Positions 54,433 to 63,482 of a stretch of DNA of 64,000 nucleotides are shown in pieces (within the stretch, counting starts at the first letter, position 1; each line of letters starts with the position of its first letter). The stretch covers positions 620,001 to 684,000 of the forward strand of contig CANNER010000001.1 in NCBI GenBank assembly GCA_947503715.1, in the 5' to 3' direction. The position numbers were made by a program, and so were the translations under genes. A model generated the notes under the pieces. That model made no database searches, was not told the origin of the DNA, and worked only from the letters and a program-made list of their open reading frames with translations. The DNA is from an uncultured Caulobacterales bacterium (GTDB lineage: Bacteria; Pseudomonadota; Alphaproteobacteria; Caulobacterales; Maricaulaceae).

Positions 54433-57400
54433 ATGCTCGACAAGAACTTCGATCCTCAATCGGCGGAACAACGTCTCTATGAGATGTGGGAGAGCAACGG
54501 CTATTTCAAACCGCGTGCCGCCAAGCCGGGTGACACAAAAGATGATAATTACTCCATCGTGATTCCGCCGCCCAATGTGACGGGCAGCCTGCATATGGGT
54601 CATGCGCTCAACAACACGATCATGGATATCCTGATCCGCTATAACCGGATGAAGGGGAAGGCGACGCTCTGGCAGCCGGGCATGGACCATGCCGGAATCG
54701 CGACGCAGATGGTGGTCGAGCGCAAATTGGCCGCTGAAGGGAATCGCGCCCGCAAGGATATGAGCCGTGAGGAGTTTCTGAACCATGTCTGGTCGTGGAA
54801 AGAGGAATCCGGTGGCATGATCGAGAAACAACTCCGCCGTCTTGGCTCCTCCTGTGACTGGTCGCGCTCCAAATTTACGCTGGGCGAGCGCGAAGGCGGG
54901 CAGATGGCCGATGCCGTGACCAAGGCCTTTGTCGAGATGTATGAGGCGGGCCTCATCTATCGCGACAAGCGCCTCGTGAACTGGGACCCGCATTTCCAGA
55001 CCGCGATTTCCGATCTGGAAGTCGAGAATATCGAGAAGGACGGCCATTTCTGGCACTTCAAATATCCGCTCGCAGGCGGGGAAACCTATACCTATGTCGA
55101 GAAGGACGAGGACGGCAATGTCACTCTGTCAGAAGAGCGGGACTATATTTCCATCGCCACGACTCGTCCAGAAACCATGCTGGGTGACGGCGCGGTGGCG
55201 GTTCATCCCGATGATGAACGCTATGCTCCGATTGTCGGGAAAATGGTGCGTCTGCCACTCGCCGACCGGCTTATCCCGATCATCACGGATGAATATCCGG
55301 ATATGGATTTCGGCAGTGGCGCGGTGAAGATCACGGGCGCGCATGACTTCAACGATTATGAAGTCGCGAAACGGAATGACATTCCGATGTACTCCCTGAT
55401 GGGCCCACGCGGCGAGATGATTGAGAGCGAAATCATGCCCGCAAAATATGTCGGCATGGACCGGTTCAAGGCGCGGAAAGAGGTTGTTGCGGATATCGAC
55501 GCCGAAGGGCTGCTCATTCGCGTCGAAGACAAAAAGATTATGCAGCCCTATGGGGACCGCTCCGGCGTGGTGATTGAACCGATGTTGACGGATCAGTGGT
55601 TTGTGGATGCAGAAAAGCTCGCCGGTGAGGCGATGGGGGCGATATCTCGTTCTTCTCCAAATGTCATCCCGCACAAGGGCGATAGCCCGCAGATGCGGGA
55701 CCTATCGAAACGCGAAAACGCCGGCGATGGAGAGCAGACGTCAGGCCCCGCATCTCCACTGCGTTCCGTGCGGGGTGACAGCGGAGATGTAACCAAAACC
55801 CGCTTCATCCCCGAAAACTGGACAAAAACCTATGACCACTGGATGGAGAATATCCAACCGTGGTGCATCTCGCGGCAATTGTGGTGGGGCCATCAAATTC
55901 CGGCTTGGACTGTTTCAGGTTGGTCAAAAGGAAACCTTTCGTCTGAAACAGTAGAAAGTAAACTAGCGCAGCGTGAAGTGTCGGAACGAGTTTGGAAGCT
56001 CACACTGGCTGGTGAAAGCATAACTGATGCAAAAGAGCGAGGTTTTCACAATCGTTTCCTCGACAACGAATTTTGGGAATTTTCAGAATATTATGAAGTT
56101 GATGATAATTCCTCGGGCGAATTTGATATAAATGCGATTTTCAAAATTAAGGGCAAGATAGCTCAATACTTTAGAGATGCAGAAATCAGAGTTCGTTTTC
56201 GCAGAGACCCCGACGTCCTTGACACCTGGTTCTCCTCCGGTCTCTGGCCATTCTCCACGCTCGGTTGGCCGGACAACACGGAGGAACTCTCCCGTTTCTA
56301 CCCGACCTCCACCCTCGTCACGGCGTTCGACATCATCTTCTTCTGGGTGGCGCGAATGATGATGCAGGGCTTGCATTTCATGGATGAGGTGCCGTTTGAG
56401 GATGTCTATATCCATGCGCTGGTTTTGGACGAGAACGGCAAGAAAATGTCGAAATCCATCGGCAATACGCTCGACCCACTCGACCTTATCGACGGCGTGT
56501 CGATTGACGAACTCGTCGAGAAACGCACACGCGGATTAAAAAACCCCGAGAAAGCCCCGCAAGTCGCCAAGGCGACGAAGAAAGCCTATCCCGACGGGTT
56601 CGAAGCCTTTGGCGCGGACGCGCTGCGCTTCTCCCTCGCGAGTCAGGCCGGGCAGGGGCGCAATATTCGTCTGTCCGTGGACCGCATTGCGGGCTACCGG
56701 AATTTCGGAACAAAGCTCTGGTCTGCCGCGAATTTCGGTCAGATGAATGGCTGTGTTCCAACGGATTTCACGCCAGAAAGTGCGACTCTGAACCTCAATA
56801 AATGGATTATTTCCGAGACGGCGAAAACGGCGGCGGAGATTTCCCGTTGCATCGACTCCTATCGTTTCAACGACGCGGCGGATGCTGCCTATAAATTCAC
56901 ATGGGACACATTCTGTAGCTGGTATCTGGAGCTGTCCAAACCGCTGCTCTCCGGCGAAGACGGGGCTGAGAAAGACGAGACAAAAGCGACCTTTGCCTGG
57001 GTGCTCGACCAAATCCTGAAACTCCTCCACCCGTTCATGCCGTTCATCACAGAAGAGTTGTGGGGCAAGATTGGAGGCACGCGCGAAACACATTTGATCG
57101 TGGCCGATTGGCCGACCTATGGCGAAGACCTCGTAGATGCCGATGCGGTTACTGAACTCACATGGCTGCAAACGCTCATCACAAACATCCGCTCGGTCCG
57201 CGCCGATATGAACATCCCGCCGAGCAAGAAAGCACCGCTCCTCATGTGCGCCAAAACGCTTGACCCACGGCTCGCAACCTACGCCCCGCAACTGTCGCCC
57301 ATGGCGCGGGTGGAGCGTGTCGAACTCGCCGACACAGCACCTGAAGCGTCGCTGCAAACCGTCGTGGACGGCGTGCAATTCGCCATCCCGCTGGCGGGCC

Positions 57401-57606
57401 TGATCGATATGGAGGCCGAACGCAAACGCCTCTCCAAGGAGATCGAGAAAGCCCAAAGCGAGATCGAGAAAATCGACCGCAAGCTCGGCAATGAAGCCTT
57501 TGTCGCGAAAGCGCCGGAAAAGGTTGTGAACCTGCAAAAGGAACGCCGCGCGGGTTACGTCGCCGAGGTTGAAACCTTGCAGGCCGCACTGGACGGATTG
57601 GCATAA
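54433..57606 (+). CDS. valS: Valyl-tRNA synthetase with two insertions
   Basis: A 1057-residue class Ia synthetase that charges tRNA-Val. HMGH (residues 54-57) in [12 protein letters not shown] and KMSKS near 671 mark the active site, and [17 protein letters not shown] marks the editing domain. A C-terminal coiled coil ends the protein. It is longer than the usual 870-950 residues because of two insertions: residues 411-449 are exactly one family B palindrome (55663-55779), and residues 493-591 (99 residues) replace a loop of about 30 in E. coli ValRS and are AT-rich. All catalytic motifs remain. I start at 54433; a TTG at 54415 is in frame. Confidence 0.95.
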   Translation: MLDKNFDPQSAEQRLYEMWESNGYFKPRAAKPGDTKDDNYSIVIPPPNVTGSLHMGHALNNTIMDILIRYNRMKGKATLWQPGMDHAGIATQMVVERKLAAEGNRARKDMSREEFLNHVWSWKEESGGMIEKQLRRLGSSCDWSRSKFTLGEREGGQMADAVTKAFVEMYEAGLIYRDKRLVNWDPHFQTAISDLEVENIEKDGHFWHFKYPLAGGETYTYVEKDEDGNVTLSEERDYISIATTRPETMLGDGAVAVHPDDERYAPIVGKMVRLPLADRLIPIITDEYPDMDFGSGAVKITGAHDFNDYEVAKRNDIPMYSLMGPRGEMIESEIMPAKYVGMDRFKARKEVVADIDAEGLLIRVEDKKIMQPYGDRSGVVIEPMLTDQWFVDAEKLAGEAMGAISRSSPNVIPHKGDSPQMRDLSKRENAGDGEQTSGPASPLRSVRGDSGDVTKTRFIPENWTKTYDHWMENIQPWCISRQLWWGHQIPAWTVSGWSKGNLSSETVESKLAQREVSERVWKLTLAGESITDAKERGFHNRFLDNEFWEFSEYYEVDDNSSGEFDINAIFKIKGKIAQYFRDAEIRVRFRRDPDVLDTWFSSGLWPFSTLGWPDNTEELSRFYPTSTLVTAFDIIFFWVARMMMQGLHFMDEVPFEDVYIHALVLDENGKKMSKSIGNTLDPLDLIDGVSIDELVEKRTRGLKNPEKAPQVAKATKKAYPDGFEAFGADALRFSLASQAGQGRNIRLSVDRIAGYRNFGTKLWSAANFGQMNGCVPTDFTPESATLNLNKWIISETAKTAAEISRCIDSYRFNDAADAAYKFTWDTFCSWYLELSKPLLSGEDGAEKDETKATFAWVLDQILKLLHPFMPFITEELWGKIGGTRETHLIVADWPTYGEDLVDADAVTELTWLQTLITNIRSVRADMNIPPSKKAPLLMCAKTLDPRLATYAPQLSPMARVERVELADTAPEASLQTVVDGVQFAIPLAGLIDMEAERKRLSKEIEKAQSEIEKIDRKLGNEAFVAKAPEKVVNLQKERRAGYVAEVETLQAALDGLA
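55663..55779. repeat. Palindromic repeat family B, copy B3 (in frame within valS)
   Basis: A 117-bp element with near-perfect inverted ends (GTCATCCCGCAC / GTGCGGGGTGAC). The shared core CAGATGCGGGACCTATCG and the opposite arm TCAGGCCCCGCATCTCC are present, as in copies B1 and B2. It occupies 39 codons exactly, in phase 0 with valS, translating as V-I-P-H-K-G...V-R-G-D with no stop. Confidence 0.85.
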
Positions 57607-57631
57607 ACTGAAATTAAGGGGGCGCTACATT

Positions 57632-58579
57632 ATGATTGAATTCAACGAACATCATAAAGAACTCAAAGGGTTCAGCGATTATTATGAAGCTAATATTCTT
57701 CCCGGTTTAGAACGGGATGAAACTGCGCGATTGGCGGCGGTGAAGAAAGCCAAAATGTCATGGCCCTTGATTGCAGCAGGAGCGGCCGCGATTGCAGTTA
57801 TCGCATTTCTGCTCGGCGCGACATTGCCGATCTATATTTTTATCGTCGTTGGGGCCGGCGGCTTCATGGTTGCTGCGTCGCAATATTTTCTCAAAGGAGT
57901 CAAATCCGCAACAAAAGACAATATCATGGGGGGGATATGTCAATTTCTCGGTTGGACATTTACTGAAAAGGTTGAGCATTCGGCGCATCTTGAAACTTAC
58001 ATAGGATTAGACCTTCTTCCGCGAAGCTATGACCGCGTACATTACGAGGACCGCGTCACAGGCGCTGCCCATGGTGCGGAGTTTGAATTCTATGAGGCGC
58101 ATCTTGAAAAGCGCGTGAAAACGAAAAATGGCCACCGTTGGGAAACAAGGTTTCGGGGGCAACTCCTCGTCTTGGACTTTGATCGGAAGTTCCTCGGCCA
58201 GACTGTGGTCCTGCGCGACAAAGGGATGTTTAACCGCAAGAAGAAGGGCGATATGAAACGTGTCGGCCTCGTCGATCCGGTCTTTGAGAAAATCTTTGAA
58301 GCTTACAGCACGGATCAGGTCGAGGCGCGATACCTCCTCACGCCGACATTCATGCAGCGATTGGTGGATTTGGAAACATCTGTCGATGGTAAGGAAATCC
58401 GGTTTGGCTTTACGGGCGGGCAACTCCTCATCGCGGTGGAAACGGTCAATCGCTATGAGGCGGGGTCGATGTTCAAGCCGTTGATAGAGACCGCGCGGAC
58501 GCAGAAAATTCTGGATGAAATCGGCGCGATTTACGATGTGATTGACGGCGTGATGAAACCGGCGGAACGGCGGGTCTAG
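57632..58579 (+). CDS. DUF3137 family membrane protein
   Basis: A 315-residue protein with a short cytoplasmic segment, two membrane helices close together (about 30-75), and a large soluble part. KGFSDYYEANILPGLERDE and the later RYLLTPTFMQRLVDLE and GKEIRFGFTGGQLLIAVE fit the DUF3137 family, whose function is unknown. I start at 57632; a longer frame from 57569 would overlap valS. It ends convergently with the next gene (4-base overlap). Confidence 0.78.
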   Translation: MIEFNEHHKELKGFSDYYEANILPGLERDETARLAAVKKAKMSWPLIAAGAAAIAVIAFLLGATLPIYIFIVVGAGGFMVAASQYFLKGVKSATKDNIMGGICQFLGWTFTEKVEHSAHLETYIGLDLLPRSYDRVHYEDRVTGAAHGAEFEFYEAHLEKRVKTKNGHRWETRFRGQLLVLDFDRKFLGQTVVLRDKGMFNRKKKGDMKRVGLVDPVFEKIFEAYSTDQVEARYLLTPTFMQRLVDLETSVDGKEIRFGFTGGQLLIAVETVNRYEAGSMFKPLIETARTQKILDEIGAIYDVIDGVMKPAERRV

Positions 58580-59376
58580 TTTTCAAACGCCAGAACGTAA
58601 CTCTCATCCAGCCGCTCTGTTGTCTCGAATAATTGCGTCAGCGTCCCGAATGTTGTCGTGAGCACTTTCTCTCCATGGTCATCCAAAATCAGGCGCTCAT
58701 CAATCATCGGGCCGTAATGACGGCGGAGGGGCGAAACTTTTAATTCTGTCGGTGTGATGGTTGTCATCAATTTCTCCAGCAGAACCTGCCGATCTGTCGT
58801 TTCCCAAATCGCGGCGGCAATCGCGTAGAGCATCAATTCGTTACAATTCTGCCAGCGTAGATCGAACGGATTAGAAATCAGGGAATAGTCCGGCTGATGC
58901 ACGGCGTCATATTCCGGACTTTCGAGAAAGTCATAAAGCAGGTATTGGGTCGCGGCATCGGGAATTAAAATCCCCGCATCGCGTTCCTGTAACAGGCGCA
59001 GGAAATCCGCAGGCGTGTCCGTGACGAGCGTGGAGCGCAGGCGGTTCTCCTCGCCGTGATAGAGATTATAGACGTCATAGCCGCCATTCGCATTGCGCCG
59101 GAAAAAGGCGCTATGGGTAAACATCACGCCTTCGGGGAGCTTTTCGCGGGCTTGGCCGGAGCGGGAAATGACGGCGAGTTTCACGTCTTTGTCGTTTAAC
59201 TCATCCAGAATTTGCTGCCCGTAATCTTCCAGCGTGTCGCGCGGGAAGAGGGGGTCGCCGGAATCGGTGGACGCGACATAGCCCGCATAAACGGTGCGAA
59301 TATGCCAGCCATATCCGAACACCGCGATGAGGAGGACGACCGCGACTCCAATCGCAATTTTCCAGCCGAGACTCAA
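58576..59376 (-). CDS. DUF2145-like protein with N-terminal membrane anchor
   Basis: A 266-residue protein with one uncleaved N-terminal helix (IAIGVAVVLLIAVFGYGWHI). VKLAVISRSGQAREKLPEGV followed by FTHSAFF and later VYNLYHGEENRLRSTL fit DUF2145, a family of unknown, perhaps exported, proteins. The rest is acidic and without other motifs I recognise. It overlaps xth by 4 bases on the same strand and so is in its operon. Confidence 0.55.
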   Translation of the reverse strand: MSLGWKIAIGVAVVLLIAVFGYGWHIRTVYAGYVASTDSGDPLFPRDTLEDYGQQILDELNDKDVKLAVISRSGQAREKLPEGVMFTHSAFFRRNANGGYDVYNLYHGEENRLRSTLVTDTPADFLRLLQERDAGILIPDAATQYLLYDFLESPEYDAVHQPDYSLISNPFDLRWQNCNELMLYAIAAAIWETTDRQVLLEKLMTTITPTELKVSPLRRHYGPMIDERLILDDHGEKVLTTTFGTLTQLFETTERLDESYVLAFEN

Positions 59377-60185
59377 AAATCAAACATCCCGATGACGGGC
59401 ACATGGTCGGACGGCTTCTCGCCCTCGCGCACATGTTTGTCGATCTGAATACCCGTCGCGCGGTCTATGGCTTGCGGGGAGCAGAGCAGGTGATCGATAC
59501 GAATGCCGAGATTATTTTGCCACGCGCCGCCCTGATAATCCCAAAATGTATATTGCCCGTCGCGTCCGTCAAATTGATCGAACATATCGTACAGCCCGAT
59601 ATTGCGGAGCGCGTGAAAGGCATCCAGCGTTTCCTGCCGGAACAGCGCATCGCCCCACCACCCCTTTGGGTCATGGGTGTCGCCGGGGCGAGGGATGACA
59701 TTGTAATCCCCTGCAAGGATGAGGCGTTCTTCTAGCGGCAGCAGCGTTTCCGCATGGGCCTTGAGCCGTTTCATCCAGTCGAGTTTATAAGTATATTTCG
59801 GGCTCTCCATCGGATTTTCACCGACCGGATTACCGTTGGGAAGATAGATGGACGCAACTCGCACAGCGCCGCGCTTTGTGCTGACGACGGCTTCGAGGTA
59901 GCGCGCCTGATCTTCCTCCGCGCCTTCCAACAGATCCTGTCCCGGCAGGCCTCTGCGGATATCTTCCAGCGGGAGTTTGGAGAGGATCGCCACGCCATTA
60001 TAGGATTTTTGGCCGTGGGTGATGATATTATAACCGAGCGATTCGATTTCCATGCGGGGAAAGCCCTCGTCGACAGTTTTGATTTCCTGCAGACAGGCAA
60101 TGTCAGGCTGCGCGGATTCTAGCCACGCTGTGACCGCGTGCATCCGTGCTTTGATCGAATTCACATTCCATGTGGCGATTTTCAT
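59373..60185 (-). CDS. xth: Exodeoxyribonuclease III
   Basis: A 270-residue exonuclease/endonuclease/phosphatase-fold enzyme: MKIATWNVNSIKARM, CLQEIKTVDEGFP, GDYNVIPRPGDTHDP and SDHVPVIGMF carry the metal-binding residues and catalytic histidine. It cuts at abasic sites and resects 3' ends in base excision repair. It follows the J-like gene (9-base gap) and overlaps the DUF2145-like gene. Confidence 0.93.
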   Translation of the reverse strand: MKIATWNVNSIKARMHAVTAWLESAQPDIACLQEIKTVDEGFPRMEIESLGYNIITHGQKSYNGVAILSKLPLEDIRRGLPGQDLLEGAEEDQARYLEAVVSTKRGAVRVASIYLPNGNPVGENPMESPKYTYKLDWMKRLKAHAETLLPLEERLILAGDYNVIPRPGDTHDPKGWWGDALFRQETLDAFHALRNIGLYDMFDQFDGRDGQYTFWDYQGGAWQNNLGIRIDHLLCSPQAIDRATGIQIDKHVREGEKPSDHVPVIGMFDF

Positions 60186-60194
60186 GTTTCGGTC

Positions 60195-61097
60195 TCAGGC
60201 TGCGTTGGCAATGAATTGTACGAATTTGGCGAATACGAAGGCGATGAGCAAGAATCCCCAAAGCCATTGAAGACTCATACCACCTGACTCTGATGACGTG
60301 TCCATCGGCTGTTGTACAGGCTGATTCAACCGCAATCCCATCCGGCGTTCCAGCCATTCAATGCGGTAGGCTTGGTGGTTGTTGAACTTGCCGACCTGAT
60401 CCCAGCTCATCGTTTTAAACAGAGAGGCGGTGATCGGCGCGGAGAAGAGTTTCGGCATTTTCTGCGGCTCGTCAAAATGCGGATTATTTTCCTCATAAAA
60501 GCCGTGAATTTCCAAGATGCGGTGGAGCAGCAGATTTTCGAAATCGACATAATCGTCGATGTCGAGTGCGCGAGCTTTTTGGAAGAGTTGATTCCAATTC
60601 CCCCGGTCATTCCGTTTTGCAGGCGTATTTAGGATGTCGAGAATATCTTGGTTCAGCGGCGGCGGCGGCGGCTCGGCTCGCGATTGGACAGGGGCGTCGA
60701 GGCTCGGCGTTGCGCCGATGGCATAGCTCGTCGGGCTCTCAATTTCCGCGTCTGGTGCAGGGGCGTCGAGGGATTGTGTCCGACCCGTTGCATAAGCGGA
60801 CGGGCCCTCTTCCTGTGTATCATCGTCAACCATATCAGCGAATGTGACGCTGGGTATGGCTTCCGCTTGGACAGCCTCTTCCTCGGCCACATAGGCAGCT
60901 TCCTGCGCGGCGTAGGCCAGCATATTCAAGGCTTGGTCATGCGCATCACGCAAGCGCATGAAGCCTTCCGGGTCTTCTTCCGGACGCGTCAGTTTCAGCT
61001 GTTTGGAATAGGCTTTCTTGATCTCCCGCCGGTCTTTTGGCGGCGCGTCCAAGCCGAGGACTTCGTAATAGGATTGTCGCGCCACCTTAGAACACAT
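60195..61097 (-). CDS. J-like cochaperone lacking HPD, partner of HscC-type Hsp70
   Basis: A 300-residue protein. The first 60 residues fit a J domain (YYEVLGLDAPPKDRREIKKAY), but the HPD triplet that stimulates Hsp70 ATPase is RPE (in KLTRPEEDPEGF). A Pro/Ala-rich linker and a helical region follow, and the C-terminus is a membrane anchor (LQWLWGFLLIAFVFAKFVQF). I start at the ATG 61097, which overlaps the hscC stop by 11 bases; a GTG at 61085 is an alternative. E. coli HscC also has dedicated DjlB/DjlC J-like partners with divergent HPD regions. Confidence 0.78.
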   Translation of the reverse strand: MCSKVARQSYYEVLGLDAPPKDRREIKKAYSKQLKLTRPEEDPEGFMRLRDAHDQALNMLAYAAQEAAYVAEEEAVQAEAIPSVTFADMVDDDTQEEGPSAYATGRTQSLDAPAPDAEIESPTSYAIGATPSLDAPVQSRAEPPPPPLNQDILDILNTPAKRNDRGNWNQLFQKARALDIDDYVDFENLLLHRILEIHGFYEENNPHFDEPQKMPKLFSAPITASLFKTMSWDQVGKFNNHQAYRIEWLERRMGLRLNQPVQQPMDTSSESGGMSLQWLWGFLLIAFVFAKFVQFIANAA

Positions 61098-62787
61098 CCA
61101 TGGCGTCGAGATCGTCGAGGAATTTGATGACGCTCTCGCGGGCGAGTTTAATATCGGTGTCGTTTTGTTTGGCGAGGACGGCCTCGAACTGCACAAGATT
61201 ATGTTCAATCGCGTTGCGGATATCGCCGAGATGGTTTTCATAGGCCGCTTTCAGGCGGTTTATGATCGCGGCATTTTCCGCGACATCTTTCGGATGAATT
61301 TTCAGCTTGTCGAGTTCCTTGAGGCGTTTTGCGATGTCGGCCTGTGACAGGCTGCCGGGATTGCCCTCGAGGATGAGTTGCTCCGTCTTGCCCGTCGAAA
61401 TGACGGTGACGAGGACTTCCAGTACGCCGGACACATCATAGGTAAAGCGGATATCGAAATCCTGATGTTTGTCTTTTTCCTTGGGGAACCAGACTTTCAA
61501 ATCGCCCAGCGGGACATTGTCTTCGACGCGCGGGCTTTCGCCCTGATAGACGGAAATGCTGACATGATCCTGCCCCGGACGGATGGTGGAATTGCGGACG
61601 ACGCGGGAGGCGGGGATGACCGTATTGCGTTCAATAATAGGCTGGAAATAACCGCTCTCATACTGGTTCGGCCCGACTTCGCGGGCAATATCTGTACCGA
61701 GGGTAAAGGGGCATACATCGGTCATAACGATATCTTCCAACGCCTCATGCCGTGCGAGAAGGCCTGCCTGCACACCCGTGCCGAGGGCGATGACTTCATC
61801 GGGGTCAAGGCTATGTTCCGGGAATTTCTTGAGCAAGCGCGTCACCATCGCGCGGATGACCGGCATACGCGTCGCGCCGCCAACGAGGATGATCCGCTCA
61901 ATATCCGAACTCCGCAGCCCCGCATCGGAAATCGCGCGTTGCAAGGGCATCCGCATCCGTGACTGGAGTTTTTCCGTCAGTTTTTCGAATTTTTCGCGGG
62001 TGAGTGTGAGTTCCACTTCTTTCGTGCCGTCCAGATACTTGACCGTGATGTCAGGCTTTTCCGACAGGCCGAGCTTGGCCTTATTCGCGAGGTCCCGCAG
62101 ACGTCCCAGTTCTTTCGGCTTCACCTTATCCCGCGTCTTGCCAAGCTGTTCGAGGAAGTTGTCCTCGACCGCTGTTGTGAAATCCTCGCCGCCCAGAAAC
62201 GCGTCGCCGGCGCTGGAGCGGACTTCCATCACGCCGTCAAAAATTTCCAAGATGGACACGTCAAAAGTCCCGCCACCGAGGTCTATGACGAGAAACGTAT
62301 TCTCATCATCTTTGGCGTTCAGACCATAGGCGAGGGCGGCGGCGGTTGGTTCATTGATGAGACGTTCAACTTTCAGGCCCGCCATCTTCCCCGCCGCATA
62401 AGTCGCCTTCCGCTGGATATCGTTGAAATAGGCGGGCACGGAGATAATCGCGCTCTCGACGGGCACACCCAATTCCGCTTCCGCATCGGCTTTCAACGCC
62501 CGGAGGACGAGGGCGGAGAGTTCCTCCGCCTTATAATCTTTCTTGCCAACTTTATGCGTTTTCGTCGTCCCCATGGCGCGTTTGAACCGCGCGACCGTTT
62601 TGTCAGGATGCGTGACGAGGCGGTATTTCGCGGCGTCACCCACGATAATGTCGCCCGTATCATTCACCCCCACCACGGACGGCGTCAGGAATGCTCCCAC
62701 ACCGTTTTTGATCAGTTGCGGCCCGTCATCCGTGAACACGGAAATCAGGGAATTTGTGGTGCCGAGGTCAATGCCGACAAGTGCCAT
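61087..62787 (-). CDS. hscC: Hsp70 family chaperone HscC
   Basis: A 566-residue Hsp70, shorter than DnaK (about 640). GIDLGTTNSLISVF opens the ATPase domain, VIDLGGGTFDVSILE is phosphate loop 2, and IILVGGATRMPVIRAMVTR precedes the linker. The substrate domain is present but the lid is short (ends DDLDAMDVF), as in HscC. Its J-like partner is immediately downstream and overlapping. Function and clients are not known from sequence. Confidence 0.88.
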   Translation of the reverse strand: MALVGIDLGTTNSLISVFTDDGPQLIKNGVGAFLTPSVVGVNDTGDIIVGDAAKYRLVTHPDKTVARFKRAMGTTKTHKVGKKDYKAEELSALVLRALKADAEAELGVPVESAIISVPAYFNDIQRKATYAAGKMAGLKVERLINEPTAAALAYGLNAKDDENTFLVIDLGGGTFDVSILEIFDGVMEVRSSAGDAFLGGEDFTTAVEDNFLEQLGKTRDKVKPKELGRLRDLANKAKLGLSEKPDITVKYLDGTKEVELTLTREKFEKLTEKLQSRMRMPLQRAISDAGLRSSDIERIILVGGATRMPVIRAMVTRLLKKFPEHSLDPDEVIALGTGVQAGLLARHEALEDIVMTDVCPFTLGTDIAREVGPNQYESGYFQPIIERNTVIPASRVVRNSTIRPGQDHVSISVYQGESPRVEDNVPLGDLKVWFPKEKDKHQDFDIRFTYDVSGVLEVLVTVISTGKTEQLILEGNPGSLSQADIAKRLKELDKLKIHPKDVAENAAIINRLKAAYENHLGDIRNAIEHNLVQFEAVLAKQNDTDIKLARESVIKFLDDLDAMDVF

Positions 62788-62852
62788 AGGGGGTCCATGA
62801 GTCTATTATTAGATGTTAGTCCCGCCTGTAATGAGGGCCGTCAACGGGAGGG

Positions 62853-63386
62853 TCAATCCCGCAATACGAATTCCGCAGCGGCTTCAAAAACACTCTCATC
62901 TTTCACGCTATCTGCGACGACGAGGCCACCTTCCAGCATGGCGACAGCTGATTTCGCGCGAGACGATGCCGTACGGTACCCTGCATCAGTATAGGCTTTG
63001 CTCATCCAGTTGATATTGCGTGTGAAAAAGGCGGCAACGGCTGCATTAACCGGCTCGGGCAAGCCACGAGCTTCCGCGCCAAAGACAACGCAGAGGCAGA
63101 GGAGTTTCTGCCGGACCAGAGCATCGCGGTGCAAGTCCACGAAAACGCCGATCCGCTCTTTCGCGGTCATGTTGTCCGTGATGCGATTGGTCAGAGCCTC
63201 GTGGAAGTCGTCGGAATAGCGTTGGACAAGGGCGAGGCCGAGATCCTCCTTCTTCGGGAAATGGTAGTGCAGGCTCGCGCTCTTTATGCCGATATCGCCT
63301 GCAATATCACGAAATGACACGGCATTATATCCCGCGCCGCGCATCCTGCGTTCGGCTGCATCCAATATATGTTCGCGCTGGTTCAT
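62853..63386 (-). CDS. TetR/AcrR family transcriptional regulator
   Basis: A 177-residue repressor with an N-terminal helix-turn-helix domain (NQREHILDAAERRM... ISFRDIAGDIGIKSASLHYHF region) and a variable ligand-binding half. FPKKEDLGLALVQRY is the typical end of the DNA-binding domain. It is divergent from the glutathione transferase gene, with two matching palindromes in between. ATGs at 63386 and 63395 are both possible starts. The inducer is unknown. Confidence 0.88.
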   Translation of the reverse strand: MNQREHILDAAERRMRGAGYNAVSFRDIAGDIGIKSASLHYHFPKKEDLGLALVQRYSDDFHEALTNRITDNMTAKERIGVFVDLHRDALVRQKLLCLCVVFGAEARGLPEPVNAAVAAFFTRNINWMSKAYTDAGYRTASSRAKSAVAMLEGGLVVADSVKDESVFEAAAEFVLRD

Positions 63387-63428
63387 GGGGAACATGTGCA
63401 CAGAAAAAGGTCAAATATCAAGGCTTGC

Positions 63429-63470
63429 CTATCAGGAGATAGAGAGTTAAGGCTATCTATCACTAGGTAG
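63429..63470. promoter_or_regulatory. Two tandem 14-bp TetR operator-like palindromes
   Basis: CTATCAGGAGATAG at 63429-63442 and CTATCACTAGGTAG at 63457-63470, 28 bases start to start. Both follow CTATC-N4/5-(G/A)(A/G)TAG and lie between the divergent TetR and glutathione transferase starts. Their similarity and position suggest that TetR dimers bind both and repress both genes. Confidence 0.6.
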
Positions 63471-63482
63471 ATAATGGAGTTT

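Noticed and set aside
56536-57537. Long minus-strand open frame opposite valS
   Set aside because: Antisense shadow of the synthetase C-terminal half with no start signal.
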